Origin: Variovorax sp. KK3
GTDB lineage: Bacteria; Pseudomonadota; Gammaproteobacteria; Burkholderiales; Burkholderiaceae_C
Assembly: GCF_001984055.1 (NCBI RefSeq)
Contig: NZ_LYVO01000016.1
Coordinates: forward strand, 36,127-100,126
DNA length: 64,000 nt
Reading direction: 5' to 3'
Shown: in pieces, positions 33,563-41,030 of the stretch
How positions within the stretch are numbered: position 1 is the stretch's first letter
Layout: each line of letters begins with the position of its first letter
Notes under the pieces: model-generated
What the model saw: only the letters and a program-made list of their open reading frames with translations
What the model was told of the DNA's origin: nothing
The model's database searches: none
Position numbers and translations under genes: made by a program

Positions 33563-34546
33563 TCAGTCCAGCGAAATGCTCGTCTTCGCCGCCACGACCT
33601 TCCACCGCGCCACTTCGGCCTCGGTGTGCTTGCCCAGCGCGGCGCCGGTGTACTGGTCGGTCGGCAACATCTGAATCGCCTGGCTCGCCATCTTGTCGGT
33701 GAAGGCCTTGTCGGTCATCACCTTCAGGTAGGCGGCCTGCACTTTGTCGAGCACTTCCTTCGGCGTGCCCTTGGGCGCGTAGATGCCATACCAGGTGCTG
33801 GCTTCGAAATTCGGCAGCACGGTTTCGGCGAGCGTGGGCACGTCCTTGAGCTGCGGCAGCCGCACCTTCGATGTCACGGCCAGCGGGCGCACCTTGCTCT
33901 CGGTGATCTGCGGCAGCGCGGTGTTGGTTTGGTCGAACATGCCGTCGACCTGGCCGCCGATGACGTCGATGAGCGCCGGCCCGGCGCCCTTGTAGGGGAC
34001 CAGCGAGACCTTCATGCCGGCCGAGGTGGCGAAGAGCGCGGCGATGAGGTGCGAGCTCGAGCCCATGCCTGCATTGCTGATGAAGAGCTTGTCGGGGTTG
34101 GCCTTGCCGAAGTCGACCAGCGCCTTGATGTCCTTGGCCGGATGTTCCTTGCGCACCATCAGCACCAGCGGCGTGTCGGGGAAGCGGAACACGGGCGCGA
34201 AGTCCTTGACGGGGTCGTAGTTGAGTTTCTTGTAGAGCGCCGGCGCCGCGCCCATGTAGCCCATGTGCCCGACCAGCATGGTGTAGCCGTCGGGCGCCGC
34301 GCGGGCCGCCTTGGCCGCGCCGACCGTGCCGCCGGCGCCGGGCGAGTTGTCGATGACGATGGGCTGCCCCACTTCGCGCGCCACGCGCTCGGCGATGCTG
34401 CGCGCCAGCGCATCGGTGGGGCCGCCGGCGGCGAAGGGCACGATCCAGGTGATCGGCTTGGTCGGATAGGCCTGGGCCCAGGCACTTGCACCGGCGGCAA
34501 CGAGGGCGAGCGCGGCCAAGGCGTTCTTGCAGAACGTCAGTTTCAT
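33563..34546 (-). CDS. Bug/TctC family periplasmic solute-binding protein
   Basis: The protein has 327 residues. The signal peptide ends at ASAWAQ (residue 25), followed by the family start YPTKPITWIVPFAAGGPTDALAR. Other family features are NSPGAGGTVGAAKAARA, FISNAGMGSSSHL and VPYKGAGPALIDVIGGQVDGMFDQ. The ATG at 34546 has AAGGAGA ten bases upstream. The gene follows dctA by 38 bp and probably belongs to the lyase-dctA unit. It has no tctAB partner nearby. Bug proteins in such units usually bind a dicarboxylate or related acid. Confidence 0.92.
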   Translation of the reverse strand: MKLTFCKNALAALALVAAGASAWAQAYPTKPITWIVPFAAGGPTDALARSIAERVAREVGQPIVIDNSPGAGGTVGAAKAARAAPDGYTMLVGHMGYMGAAPALYKKLNYDPVKDFAPVFRFPDTPLVLMVRKEHPAKDIKALVDFGKANPDKLFISNAGMGSSSHLIAALFATSAGMKVSLVPYKGAGPALIDVIGGQVDGMFDQTNTALPQITESKVRPLAVTSKVRLPQLKDVPTLAETVLPNFEASTWYGIYAPKGTPKEVLDKVQAAYLKVMTDKAFTDKMASQAIQMLPTDQYTGAALGKHTEAEVARWKVVAAKTSISLD

Positions 34547-34584
34547 GAGAGTCTCCTTGGGTTCGGTTGGCTTGGGGTGTCGGG

Positions 34585-36012
34585 TCAGTGCGCCGCGGAG
34601 GGCGCATGCATGGCGATGCCGGTCGGGTGCGGATTGGCGTCGCTGGTGTCTTCGGGCAGCAGGTTGCCGTCTGCCAGTTGCGCGTCGGCGTCGGCGGTCT
34701 GCGGAAAGCGCTCGGGGTACAGGTGGCGCTCGGCGACGGCGCGGTCGAAGGTGCCCGACCACTTGGCGACGACGACGGTGGCCACGCTGTTCCCGATGGT
34801 GTTGCAGGTCGAGATGGCCATCGACAGGAAGCGGTACACGCCGAAGATCACCGCGAGCCCTTCGACGGGCAGCATGCCGGTCGACGTGACTGTGGCAGCG
34901 AACACCACGAACGAGCCGCCCGACACCGTGGCCGCACCCTTCGACGTGAGCAGCATCAGCAGCAGGATGCCGATCTGGTGGTCGATGGACAGCGGCACGC
35001 CGTAGGCATGCGAGATGAACATCACGCCCATCGCCATGAACAGCGAGGTGCCGTCGAGGTTGAAGGCGTACCCGGTGGGCAGCACCAGGCCGACGGTTTG
35101 CTTGGCGCAACCGAGGCGCTCGAGCTTGATGAGCAGGCGCGGCAGGGCGCTTTCTGACGACGCGGTGCCGAGCACGATCAGGATCTCGTCCTTGATGTAG
35201 CGCAAGAAGCGCCACAGGCTGAAGCCGGCCAGCCGGGTGATCAGGCCGAGCACCACCACGATGAAGAGCGCGACCAGGGCGTAGAAGCTAAGCACCAGCT
35301 GGGCCAGGGCGATGAGCACGGCGCTGCCGTTGCTGCCCACCGAGTAGGCCACCGCGCCGAACGTGCCGATGGGCGCGAGCTTCATCACCAGGTTGATGAA
35401 TGAGAACAGCACCTCCGAGATGTAGTCCAGCCCTTCGTTGACCTTGACGCGCCGGCCCTCGGGAATGGCGAGGATGCCGATGCCGACCATCACCGCCAGC
35501 ACCACCACCTGCAGCAACTCGCCCTTGGCGAAGGCGCCGACGAAGTTGTCGGGCACGATGTGCGCCATGAACTCGAGGAAGCCCTGCGGTGCGGCGGCTT
35601 TCGCGACCGGTGCCGCGGCGCCCGCGGCCACGGTGGTCATGCCCTTGCCGACTTCCATCAGGTTGCCGGCCAGCAGGCCGACCAGCAGCGCGATGGTGGA
35701 GACCACCTCGAAGTAGACGATCGACCGCCAGCCGACGCGCCCGGCGCTCTTGACGTCGCCGGCCGAGGCGATGCCGTGCACGATGGTCAGGAACACGAGC
35801 GGTGCGACGCCGGCCTTGATGAGCGACAGGAACATGTCGCCCAGCAGCTTGAGCTGCGATGCGAACTTGGGGAACACGAAGCCGACGACGATGCCGAGCA
35901 CGAGCGAGACCAGCACCTGCATGCCGAGCTTGCGGTACCAGGGCAGCTTGCGGGCCGGCGTGGCGGCGTCGACGGACGCCGGGGCGGATGGGGTGAACGG
36001 AGCGCTTGTCAT
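34585..36012 (-). CDS. dctA: C4-dicarboxylate:cation symporter (DctA, DAACS family)
   Basis: The protein has 475 residues with the DAACS fold. Visible signatures are LFLSLIKAGVAPLVFLTIVHGIAS-type text in the first third, SKGAATVSGGSFVVFAATVTS (re-entrant loop with the serine-rich stretch, about residues 355-375) and NLDGTSLFMAMGVMFISHA. DctA takes up succinate, fumarate, malate and sometimes orotate with protons or sodium. The N-terminal 20 residues are Pro/Ala rich and not part of the fold. It lies between the lyase gene (22 bp upstream) and the Bug gene. The lyase product or substrate may be what it carries. Confidence 0.92.
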   Translation of the reverse strand: MTSAPFTPSAPASVDAATPARKLPWYRKLGMQVLVSLVLGIVVGFVFPKFASQLKLLGDMFLSLIKAGVAPLVFLTIVHGIASAGDVKSAGRVGWRSIVYFEVVSTIALLVGLLAGNLMEVGKGMTTVAAGAAAPVAKAAAPQGFLEFMAHIVPDNFVGAFAKGELLQVVVLAVMVGIGILAIPEGRRVKVNEGLDYISEVLFSFINLVMKLAPIGTFGAVAYSVGSNGSAVLIALAQLVLSFYALVALFIVVVLGLITRLAGFSLWRFLRYIKDEILIVLGTASSESALPRLLIKLERLGCAKQTVGLVLPTGYAFNLDGTSLFMAMGVMFISHAYGVPLSIDHQIGILLLMLLTSKGAATVSGGSFVVFAATVTSTGMLPVEGLAVIFGVYRFLSMAISTCNTIGNSVATVVVAKWSGTFDRAVAERHLYPERFPQTADADAQLADGNLLPEDTSDANPHPTGIAMHAPSAAH

Positions 36013-36034
36013 GGTTGTCTCTCTCCGGCCCGCT

Positions 36035-37411
36035 TCAGGCGCTGACTTCCACGGACAGCGCGAGCGCGCGGTCGACCATCGCGGGCGCCAGGCCCAGGTA
36101 GTTCGCCGGATCGGTCAGCCGGTCGATGGTGGCGCGGTCGAAATGCGCGGTGACGGCCGGCAGCGCGGATAGCGCCTCGGCCAGCGTGCCGCCCTTGTCG
36201 TTGACGGTGCGGCAGGCGTCGTACACCACGTCGTGGGCCTGCTGGCGGCCGATGTGCGGGGCCATGCCCATCATCACGGCCTCGGCCACGATCAGGCCCT
36301 TGGTGATGCCGAGGTTGTGCTTCATGCGCGCCTCGTCGACGATCAGGCCGCCGAGCGCGAACTTGGCCTGGTGCAGTGCGCCGGAGCTCAGGATGAAGCT
36401 TTCGGGAATTGCGATCCACTCGGCATGCCAGGGGCCGGTGGCGCGCTCGAAGTCCTGCACCATCGCATCGACCATCAGGCCGGCATGCTGGCGCACAGCT
36501 TTCGACGCCGCCAGCATCAGTTCGCTGGAGATCGGGTTGCGCTTCTGCGGCATCGTGCTCGATGCGCCGCGGCCCTTGACGAAGGGCTCGTACACCTCGG
36601 CGAACTCGGTGGACGCCATGATCATGATGTCCAGCGCGATCTTGCCGAGCGAGCCGGTGACCAGCGCGAGCAGGTTGACCGCTTCGGCGAAGCCGTCGCG
36701 CGCCACGTGCCAGGTGGTGGCCGGCACGCCCAGGCCCAGCTCTTCGGCCATGGCCTTCTGCACCGCGAAGCCGGCTTCGCCGATGGAGGCCAGCGTTCCG
36801 GCGGCGCCGGCGAACTCGACCACGGCGACGCGCGGGCGCAGCTCGGCCAAGCGCTGCTGGTGGCGGTCGAACATCGCCAGCCAGATCGCGACCTTGTAGC
36901 CGAAGGTGACGGGCAGCGCCTGCTGCAGGTGGGTGCGGCCGGCCATCGGCGTGTCGCGGTGCTTCTTCGCCAGGTCGCGCAGGATGCCGCGCAGATCGCG
37001 GATGTCGTCGGCCACGCTGTCGATGGCGTCGCGCACCTGCAGGGCCACGGCCGTGTCCATGATGTCCTGCGTGGTCGCGCCCCAATGCACGTAGCGGCCG
37101 GCCTCGCCGCACATCTCGACCAGCTGGTGCACCAGCGGAAGGATGGGGTAGCCGACGATGTCGGTCTCGTGGCGCATGTGGTCGAAGTCGATGCGCTCGA
37201 TGCGCGATTCGCGCGCGATCACCTCGGCCGCATCGGCAGGAATGATGCCGACCCGCGCCTCGGCCTTGGCGAGCGCGATCTCGGCGTCGATGTAGCGCTG
37301 AATGAGCGCGCCATCCGAGAAAATGTCGCGCATCTTCTGCGTGCCGAATGCATCGCGAAACAGGATCGAATCGACGACGGTGCTGGAGAGGGGGAGCGCA
37401 GGGGAAGTCAT
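36035..37411 (-). CDS. PcaB-like lyase (class II fumarase/adenylosuccinate lyase superfamily)
   Basis: The protein has 458 residues. The superfamily signature is SSTMPQKRNPISSEL (about residues 280-294), with the earlier conserved HWGATTQDIMDTA and GRTHLQQALPVTFG. The closest well-known relatives are 3-carboxy-cis,cis-muconate cycloisomerase (PcaB) and adenylosuccinate lyase; the absence of pca or purine genes here makes both names doubtful. It likely splits or forms a C4-dicarboxylate, in line with the following dctA gene. The ATG at 37411 is the first base after the operator region. It is the head gene of the minus-strand operon and divergent from the GntR gene. Confidence 0.87.
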   Translation of the reverse strand: MTSPALPLSSTVVDSILFRDAFGTQKMRDIFSDGALIQRYIDAEIALAKAEARVGIIPADAAEVIARESRIERIDFDHMRHETDIVGYPILPLVHQLVEMCGEAGRYVHWGATTQDIMDTAVALQVRDAIDSVADDIRDLRGILRDLAKKHRDTPMAGRTHLQQALPVTFGYKVAIWLAMFDRHQQRLAELRPRVAVVEFAGAAGTLASIGEAGFAVQKAMAEELGLGVPATTWHVARDGFAEAVNLLALVTGSLGKIALDIMIMASTEFAEVYEPFVKGRGASSTMPQKRNPISSELMLAASKAVRQHAGLMVDAMVQDFERATGPWHAEWIAIPESFILSSGALHQAKFALGGLIVDEARMKHNLGITKGLIVAEAVMMGMAPHIGRQQAHDVVYDACRTVNDKGGTLAEALSALPAVTAHFDRATIDRLTDPANYLGLAPAMVDRALALSVEVSA

Positions 37412-37444
37412 ATAGCCTCTTGAGTTTGTTGCCGCGAACATTAA

Positions 37445-37494
37445 TATGTCCGAACATATTGGACCGAGACGGACTGTAGATATGTTCGGACATA
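37445..37494. promoter_or_regulatory. Twin operator between lyase operon and GntR gene
   Basis: TATGTCCGAACATA (37445-37458) and TATGTTCGGACATA (37481-37494) are exact reverse complements of each other, each a near-palindrome of the form TATGT-N4-ACATA. Their starts are 36 bp apart. They lie midway between the two divergent start codons (37411 and 37523), the expected place for binding of the adjacent GntR/UTRA regulator as two dimers. A further palindrome GGGTTAACCC lies at 37506-37515, close to the GntR start. Confidence 0.8.
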
Positions 37495-37522
37495 ACCACA
37501 AGCAGGGGTTAACCCTGAGCCC

Positions 37523-38305
37523 ATGAACGCCCCTGCCGAAAGCCTGGAACCCTTGGACCCGATCGAACCCACGGCCCCGAGGCCGAACTTCACGAACATT
37601 GCCCGGCACCTGGTCGATGCGATCACCTCCGGCCACTTCGCCGTCGGCAAGCTGCTGCCAACCGAACTGGAGCTGTGCAAGCACTACGCGACGAGCCGCC
37701 ACACCGTGCGCGCGGCGCTCGCGGAGCTGCAGCAGCTGGGGCTGGTGTCGCGAACGAAGAACGTCGGCACGCGCGTGATCGCGGCCAAGCCGCGCAGCGG
37801 CTTCAGGCCATCGTTGGCCTCGGTGGACGACCTCGTGCAGTTCGGCGCCGAGCACCTGCGCGCCGTTCAGCGCATCGAAGAGACCGTGGCGGCCGGCGGG
37901 CTGGCCGAAGAGCTGGGCTGCCGCGACGGCACGCCTTGGCTGCGCATCTCCAGCCTGCGCCTGGTGGGCGACGCGCAGACCTCACCGATCGGCTGGACGG
38001 ACGTCTACGTCGACCCGGCCTACAAGGACATCGGCGAGCTGGTTCGCGAAACACCCGACGTGCTGATCAGCGCGCTGATCGAAACCCGCTACGGCCGCCA
38101 GATCGCGGAGATCCGGCAGGACATCCGGGCGTTTTCGATCGACGACGAGGCCACGGCCAAGGCGCTCGGCGTGTCGACCGGCACCGCGGCGCTGAAGATC
38201 GTGCGTCGTTATCTGGACAAGGACGGCGAACTGTTCGAGGCCAGCGTCACGGTGCATCCGGCGGATCGGTTCGCGGTGTCGATGCGGCTGCAGCGGTCGA
38301 CTTAG
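37523..38305 (+). CDS. GntR family regulator, HutC/UTRA type
   Basis: The protein has 260 residues. A GntR winged helix spans about residues 27-95 (HLVDAITSGHFAVGKLLPTELELCKHYATSRHTVRAALAELQQLGLV), and a UTRA effector domain follows to the end (about 110-255). UTRA domains bind small organic ligands that release the protein from DNA. It is divergent from the lyase/dctA/Bug operon with a twin operator in between, so it almost certainly controls that operon and itself. The ATG at 37523 has only a weak CAGGGG upstream. Upstream sequence is AT-rich compared with the genes. Confidence 0.92.
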   Translation: MNAPAESLEPLDPIEPTAPRPNFTNIARHLVDAITSGHFAVGKLLPTELELCKHYATSRHTVRAALAELQQLGLVSRTKNVGTRVIAAKPRSGFRPSLASVDDLVQFGAEHLRAVQRIEETVAAGGLAEELGCRDGTPWLRISSLRLVGDAQTSPIGWTDVYVDPAYKDIGELVRETPDVLISALIETRYGRQIAEIRQDIRAFSIDDEATAKALGVSTGTAALKIVRRYLDKDGELFEASVTVHPADRFAVSMRLQRST

Positions 38306-38359
38306 CAGCCTGCAGTACCGCGACAGTCGGGCGGGCTTGAGTCGTCATGACCGTAATCA

Positions 38360-38394
38360 AAGACATTAAGTGGTTAATGTTTGATAATACGGAC
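38360..38394 (+). promoter_or_regulatory. Promoter with embedded operator of the XRE gene
   Basis: AAGACA (38360-38365) and GATAAT (38383-38388) are separated by 17 bp and fit -35 and -10. Between them lies the perfect inverted repeat ACATTAA-GTGG-TTAATGT (38363-38380). The ATG at 38395 starts six bases after the -10, so the transcript would be leaderless or nearly so. Confidence 0.65.
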
Positions 38395-38736
38395 ATGAAG
38401 TACGATGAAACCCCGCTTCTGTCCTTCGAGAGCTTGGCCGACGCGGCAACCCTTGGCGGCAAGCTCGCGCGACTGCGCAAGGCACGTCGCCTTCGGCAGC
38501 AGGACGCGGCCGAGCTTGCTGGCATTTCGCGTTCTACCGCTGTGCTGATCGAGCAGGGCGACCCCGGGCGCACACTCGCCCAGCTTCTGCGTTACCTGCA
38601 CGCCATCGCACCCGGTCAGACCCTGCTGGACCTGATGCTGGACAAGGACCCGTCGCTTCAAGCGCTGTCGGAGCGCGAGGCGACGAAGCGCGTGCGTCGT
38701 TTGTCTGATGCCGAACTCCGACAGCTGGACTTCTGA
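38395..38736 (+). CDS. XRE/HipB-like helix-turn-helix protein
   Basis: From the ATG at 38395 the protein has 113 residues. The helix-turn-helix is LARLRKARRLRQQDAAELAGISRSTAVLIEQG (about residues 24-55) in the form common to HipB-type antitoxins and P22 C2-like repressors. The rest is a short C-terminal region without a known domain. An earlier in-frame ATG at 38347 would run through the promoter and inverted repeat, so I prefer 38395. No HipA or other toxin gene follows; the next small gene has no toxin-like features. It is probably an autoregulated solitary repressor. Confidence 0.82.
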   Translation: MKYDETPLLSFESLADAATLGGKLARLRKARRLRQQDAAELAGISRSTAVLIEQGDPGRTLAQLLRYLHAIAPGQTLLDLMLDKDPSLQALSEREATKRVRRLSDAELRQLDF

Positions 38737-38796
38737 CATAGCGCAACGAGAGTTTCGAAGTCGCCCGGTGTGCTTGTTTTGAGAGGACCGACGAGC

Positions 38797-38988
38797 ATGC
38801 CGCAACGTGCCGATGCCCTCGGCATCCTGCGCCGCGTGTGGGGCGAGGTACGCCAATGGAAGACGCACCTCGACGCATGGCGCGCACCGGGCCGCCTCAT
38901 GGATCAACTGGCCTCTGCATTCCGCGACTTGGACGACATCTGCAGCCCGGTGCTTCAGGCCGAGATCCGCCGCAGCGGCGAGCGTTGA
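38797..38988 (+). CDS. Small hypothetical protein
   Basis: The protein has 63 residues, helical and mildly acidic-basic mixed (ILRRVWGEVRQWKTHLDAW, LMDQLASAFRDLDDI). GAGAGGA lies about ten bases upstream of the ATG at 38797. It follows the XRE gene by 60 bp on the same strand and ends 6 bp before the convergent oxidase gene. It has no toxin signature. I regard it as a possible partner of the XRE protein but do not recognise a family. Confidence 0.5.
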   Translation: MPQRADALGILRRVWGEVRQWKTHLDAWRAPGRLMDQLASAFRDLDDICSPVLQAEIRRSGER

Positions 38989-38994
38989 AGCCCG

Positions 38995-40446
38995 CTACTT
39001 CTCGTCCCTGAACCAATACCACTTGTAAAGCACCCGCTGCCCCATCCGCCGGAACGGCGCGAACAGCGGCGATTCGACCAGGCCCATCACATTGGGAAAG
39101 GGCAGGGGCGAGTGGTAGATGGGCAGTTCGAAGACCTCGCGCCCGCCGTCCTTGCCGGCCACGCGTTCGGCCAGGCGTTTGCCGGCCCAGGTCGAGAACG
39201 AGACGCCGTTGCCGCCGTAGCCCACGGCGTACCAGATCTTCTTGTCGGCCTCCGGCTGCGTGATGCGCGGCATCATGTCGTGGCTCACGTCGACCCAGCC
39301 CCACCAGGAATAGTCGATCTGGATGCCGGCCAGCGGCGGGAACTTGCGGGCGATGGCGTCGGTGAGCAGCTTCAGGTGCACGGCGCCCTCGGCATCGGCG
39401 CCGCTGACCGAGCTGCGGCTGCCCAACTGCAGGCGGTTGCCCTTGAGCAGCCGGTAGTAGAAGCGCAGCGTGCGGGTGTCGGTCAGGAAGGTGAGCGACT
39501 TGAAGTTGGTGGCCTGGAGCTCCGCATCGGTCAGCGGCCGGGTGACGACCGAGTTCGACAGGATCGGCATGATCCTGTTCTTCAGCATGGGGTTGAGCGC
39601 CTGGCCGGTGTAGCCGCCGGTGCACACCGCCACGCGCCGCGCGCGCACCGTGCCGCCGGGGGTGCGCAGGTGGTGGATGCCGTCGATGGCTTCCCAGCCC
39701 TGCACGGGGCTGGAGGTGTGAATCTTCGCGCCCAGGGCGCGGGCCTTGCGCATGAGGCCGAAGCTGAACTTCAGCGGGTGGATGCCCACGCCTTCGGCCT
39801 CGAACATCGCACCGACCGCCTCGCGCTCGTCGCAGTAGTCGCGCCGCACTTCCTCGGCGCTCAGCATGCGGGTGGCGTAGCCGAACTTCTCGCGCATCAG
39901 GCGTGCTTCGGCTTCCAGGCCGGGCAGTTTTTCGGGCCGGTGGGCCAGGTAGAGGTGGCCGCCGTCGAAGGCGTCGCAGTCGATCTCGGTGGTGAGCTGG
40001 CGGAAGTTCTCGAAGCCGGTGCGAATCTCGGCATCGAGCCGCCTGGCGGTGTCGAGGCCCCAGCGCTCGATCCACTGCGAGCGCTTGAGCCGGCCGCTCG
40101 CGTTCTGGCCCTGGCCGCCGCTGCGGCTGGAGCAACCCCACGCCGCCTGGTTGGCCTCCAGCACCGTGGCCTGGATGCCGTGCTCCTGCGCCAGGTAGAG
40201 CGCGGTCGACAGACCCGTGGCGCCCGAGCCAATGATGGCCACGTCGACGTCGATGTCGCGCGTGACGGGGCCGTCGTCCTCGGGCGGCGTGCCCGCGCTG
40301 GCCACCCACCAGGTGGGGGCGTAGGCGCGGCCAGCGCCGGGGTCGGGTGCCAGCAGCGGGTCGTAGCGCGGGTCGTAGGGCTTGCGCGCCGGCGCGGAGG
40401 GGCTTGCGGCCGTGAACTGCGCGGTGCCTGCGGTGCTGGTCGTCAT
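38995..40446 (-). CDS. FAD-dependent oxidoreductase, DAO family (PuuB/DadA-like)
   Basis: The protein has 483 residues. The FAD Rossmann motif is VDVAIIGSGATGLSTALYLAQEHG (about residues 68-90), with the second nucleotide-contact block VLEANQAAWGCSSRSGGQGQNASG typical of gamma-glutamylputrescine oxidase PuuB and related amine oxidases. The later GRLQLGSR-like strand and the C-terminal AVGYGGNGVSFSTWAGKRLAE, near residue 410, close the flavin site. Substrate is likely an amine or amino-acid derivative. It lies 23 bp downstream of the SnoaL-like gene and is convergent with the small gene at its end. A divergent MocR regulator lies upstream of the pair. Confidence 0.9.
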   Translation of the reverse strand: MTTSTAGTAQFTAASPSAPARKPYDPRYDPLLAPDPGAGRAYAPTWWVASAGTPPEDDGPVTRDIDVDVAIIGSGATGLSTALYLAQEHGIQATVLEANQAAWGCSSRSGGQGQNASGRLKRSQWIERWGLDTARRLDAEIRTGFENFRQLTTEIDCDAFDGGHLYLAHRPEKLPGLEAEARLMREKFGYATRMLSAEEVRRDYCDEREAVGAMFEAEGVGIHPLKFSFGLMRKARALGAKIHTSSPVQGWEAIDGIHHLRTPGGTVRARRVAVCTGGYTGQALNPMLKNRIMPILSNSVVTRPLTDAELQATNFKSLTFLTDTRTLRFYYRLLKGNRLQLGSRSSVSGADAEGAVHLKLLTDAIARKFPPLAGIQIDYSWWGWVDVSHDMMPRITQPEADKKIWYAVGYGGNGVSFSTWAGKRLAERVAGKDGGREVFELPIYHSPLPFPNVMGLVESPLFAPFRRMGQRVLYKWYWFRDEK

Positions 40447-40469
40447 GGCGTGTCGGTCGGCCGCGTGGG

Positions 40470-40877
40470 CTACTTGGCGGCCGGCAGGTTGGGGCGGGCC
40501 TTGCGGAACACGTTCTTGAGGGCGATCTTGCCGTCCTTGAAGCTGAAGACGTCGATGCCGTCGGTTTCGATTCGGCTGCCGTCGGCGGCGGTGCCGGTGA
40601 AGGTCCATTGCGAGGTGCCGAAGTCCCCCGAGACGAAGTGCTTGCCCTTGGTCCACTGCGCGTCGGGCACCGTCTCCCAGGCCGCGGCGAAGGCTTTGCG
40701 CACGGCGGCGGTGCCGCTGTGCCGGGTGCCGCAGGCTTCGCTGCCGGCGGCGGTCTGGAACACGCAATCTTCGTGCATGAAGCCCATCAGGGCATCGATG
40801 TCGTGGCGGTTCCAGGCGTTGCTGAAGGCCTCGAGGGTGGCGACGGTCACGGGGGCGGGCGATACGGCTGCGGTCAC
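40470..40877 (-). CDS. SnoaL-like (NTF2-fold) protein
   Basis: The protein has 135 residues and the SnoaL/NTF2 cone fold: VATLEAFSNAWNRHDIDALMGFMHEDCVFQTAAG, then RHSGTAAVRKAFAAAWETVPDA and the terminal strands DGIDVFSFKDGKIALKNVFRK. It starts with GTG at 40877, supported by AGGAG seven bases upstream. Proteins of this type act as isomerases, hydratases or ligand binders; the reaction here is unknown. It is the first gene of the oxidase unit and divergent from the MocR gene with 153 bp between. Confidence 0.85.
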   Translation of the reverse strand: MTAAVSPAPVTVATLEAFSNAWNRHDIDALMGFMHEDCVFQTAAGSEACGTRHSGTAAVRKAFAAAWETVPDAQWTKGKHFVSGDFGTSQWTFTGTAADGSRIETDGIDVFSFKDGKIALKNVFRKARPNLPAAK

Positions 40878-41030
40878 GCGAAACTCCTGTCCTTGTTCGA
40901 TGGGCCACAGCGTAAGGAGCCGGCGCGGGCGGCGATAGGGCCAGATGCGGAGATTCGACCGAGCCAGTGGGCCGGGCGAGCGCAAACCGCAGGGGCCGCG
41001 TCGGCATCGAAGGTCTAAACTGCCCGCGAC

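Noticed and set aside
31665..34607. Very long minus-strand frame covering the ABC binding protein and Bug genes
   Set aside because: It is an out-of-frame Arg/Gln-rich reading; the two real proteins with signal peptides lie in other frames on the same strand.
36035..37411. Adenylosuccinate lyase (purB) or pcaB
   Set aside because: No purine or protocatechuate genes are linked; the operon with dctA and a Bug gene points to another superfamily function.
38347..38988. HipBA-type toxin-antitoxin module
   Set aside because: The XRE protein is HipB-like but no HipA kinase or other toxin follows; the next gene encodes only 63 residues without toxin features.
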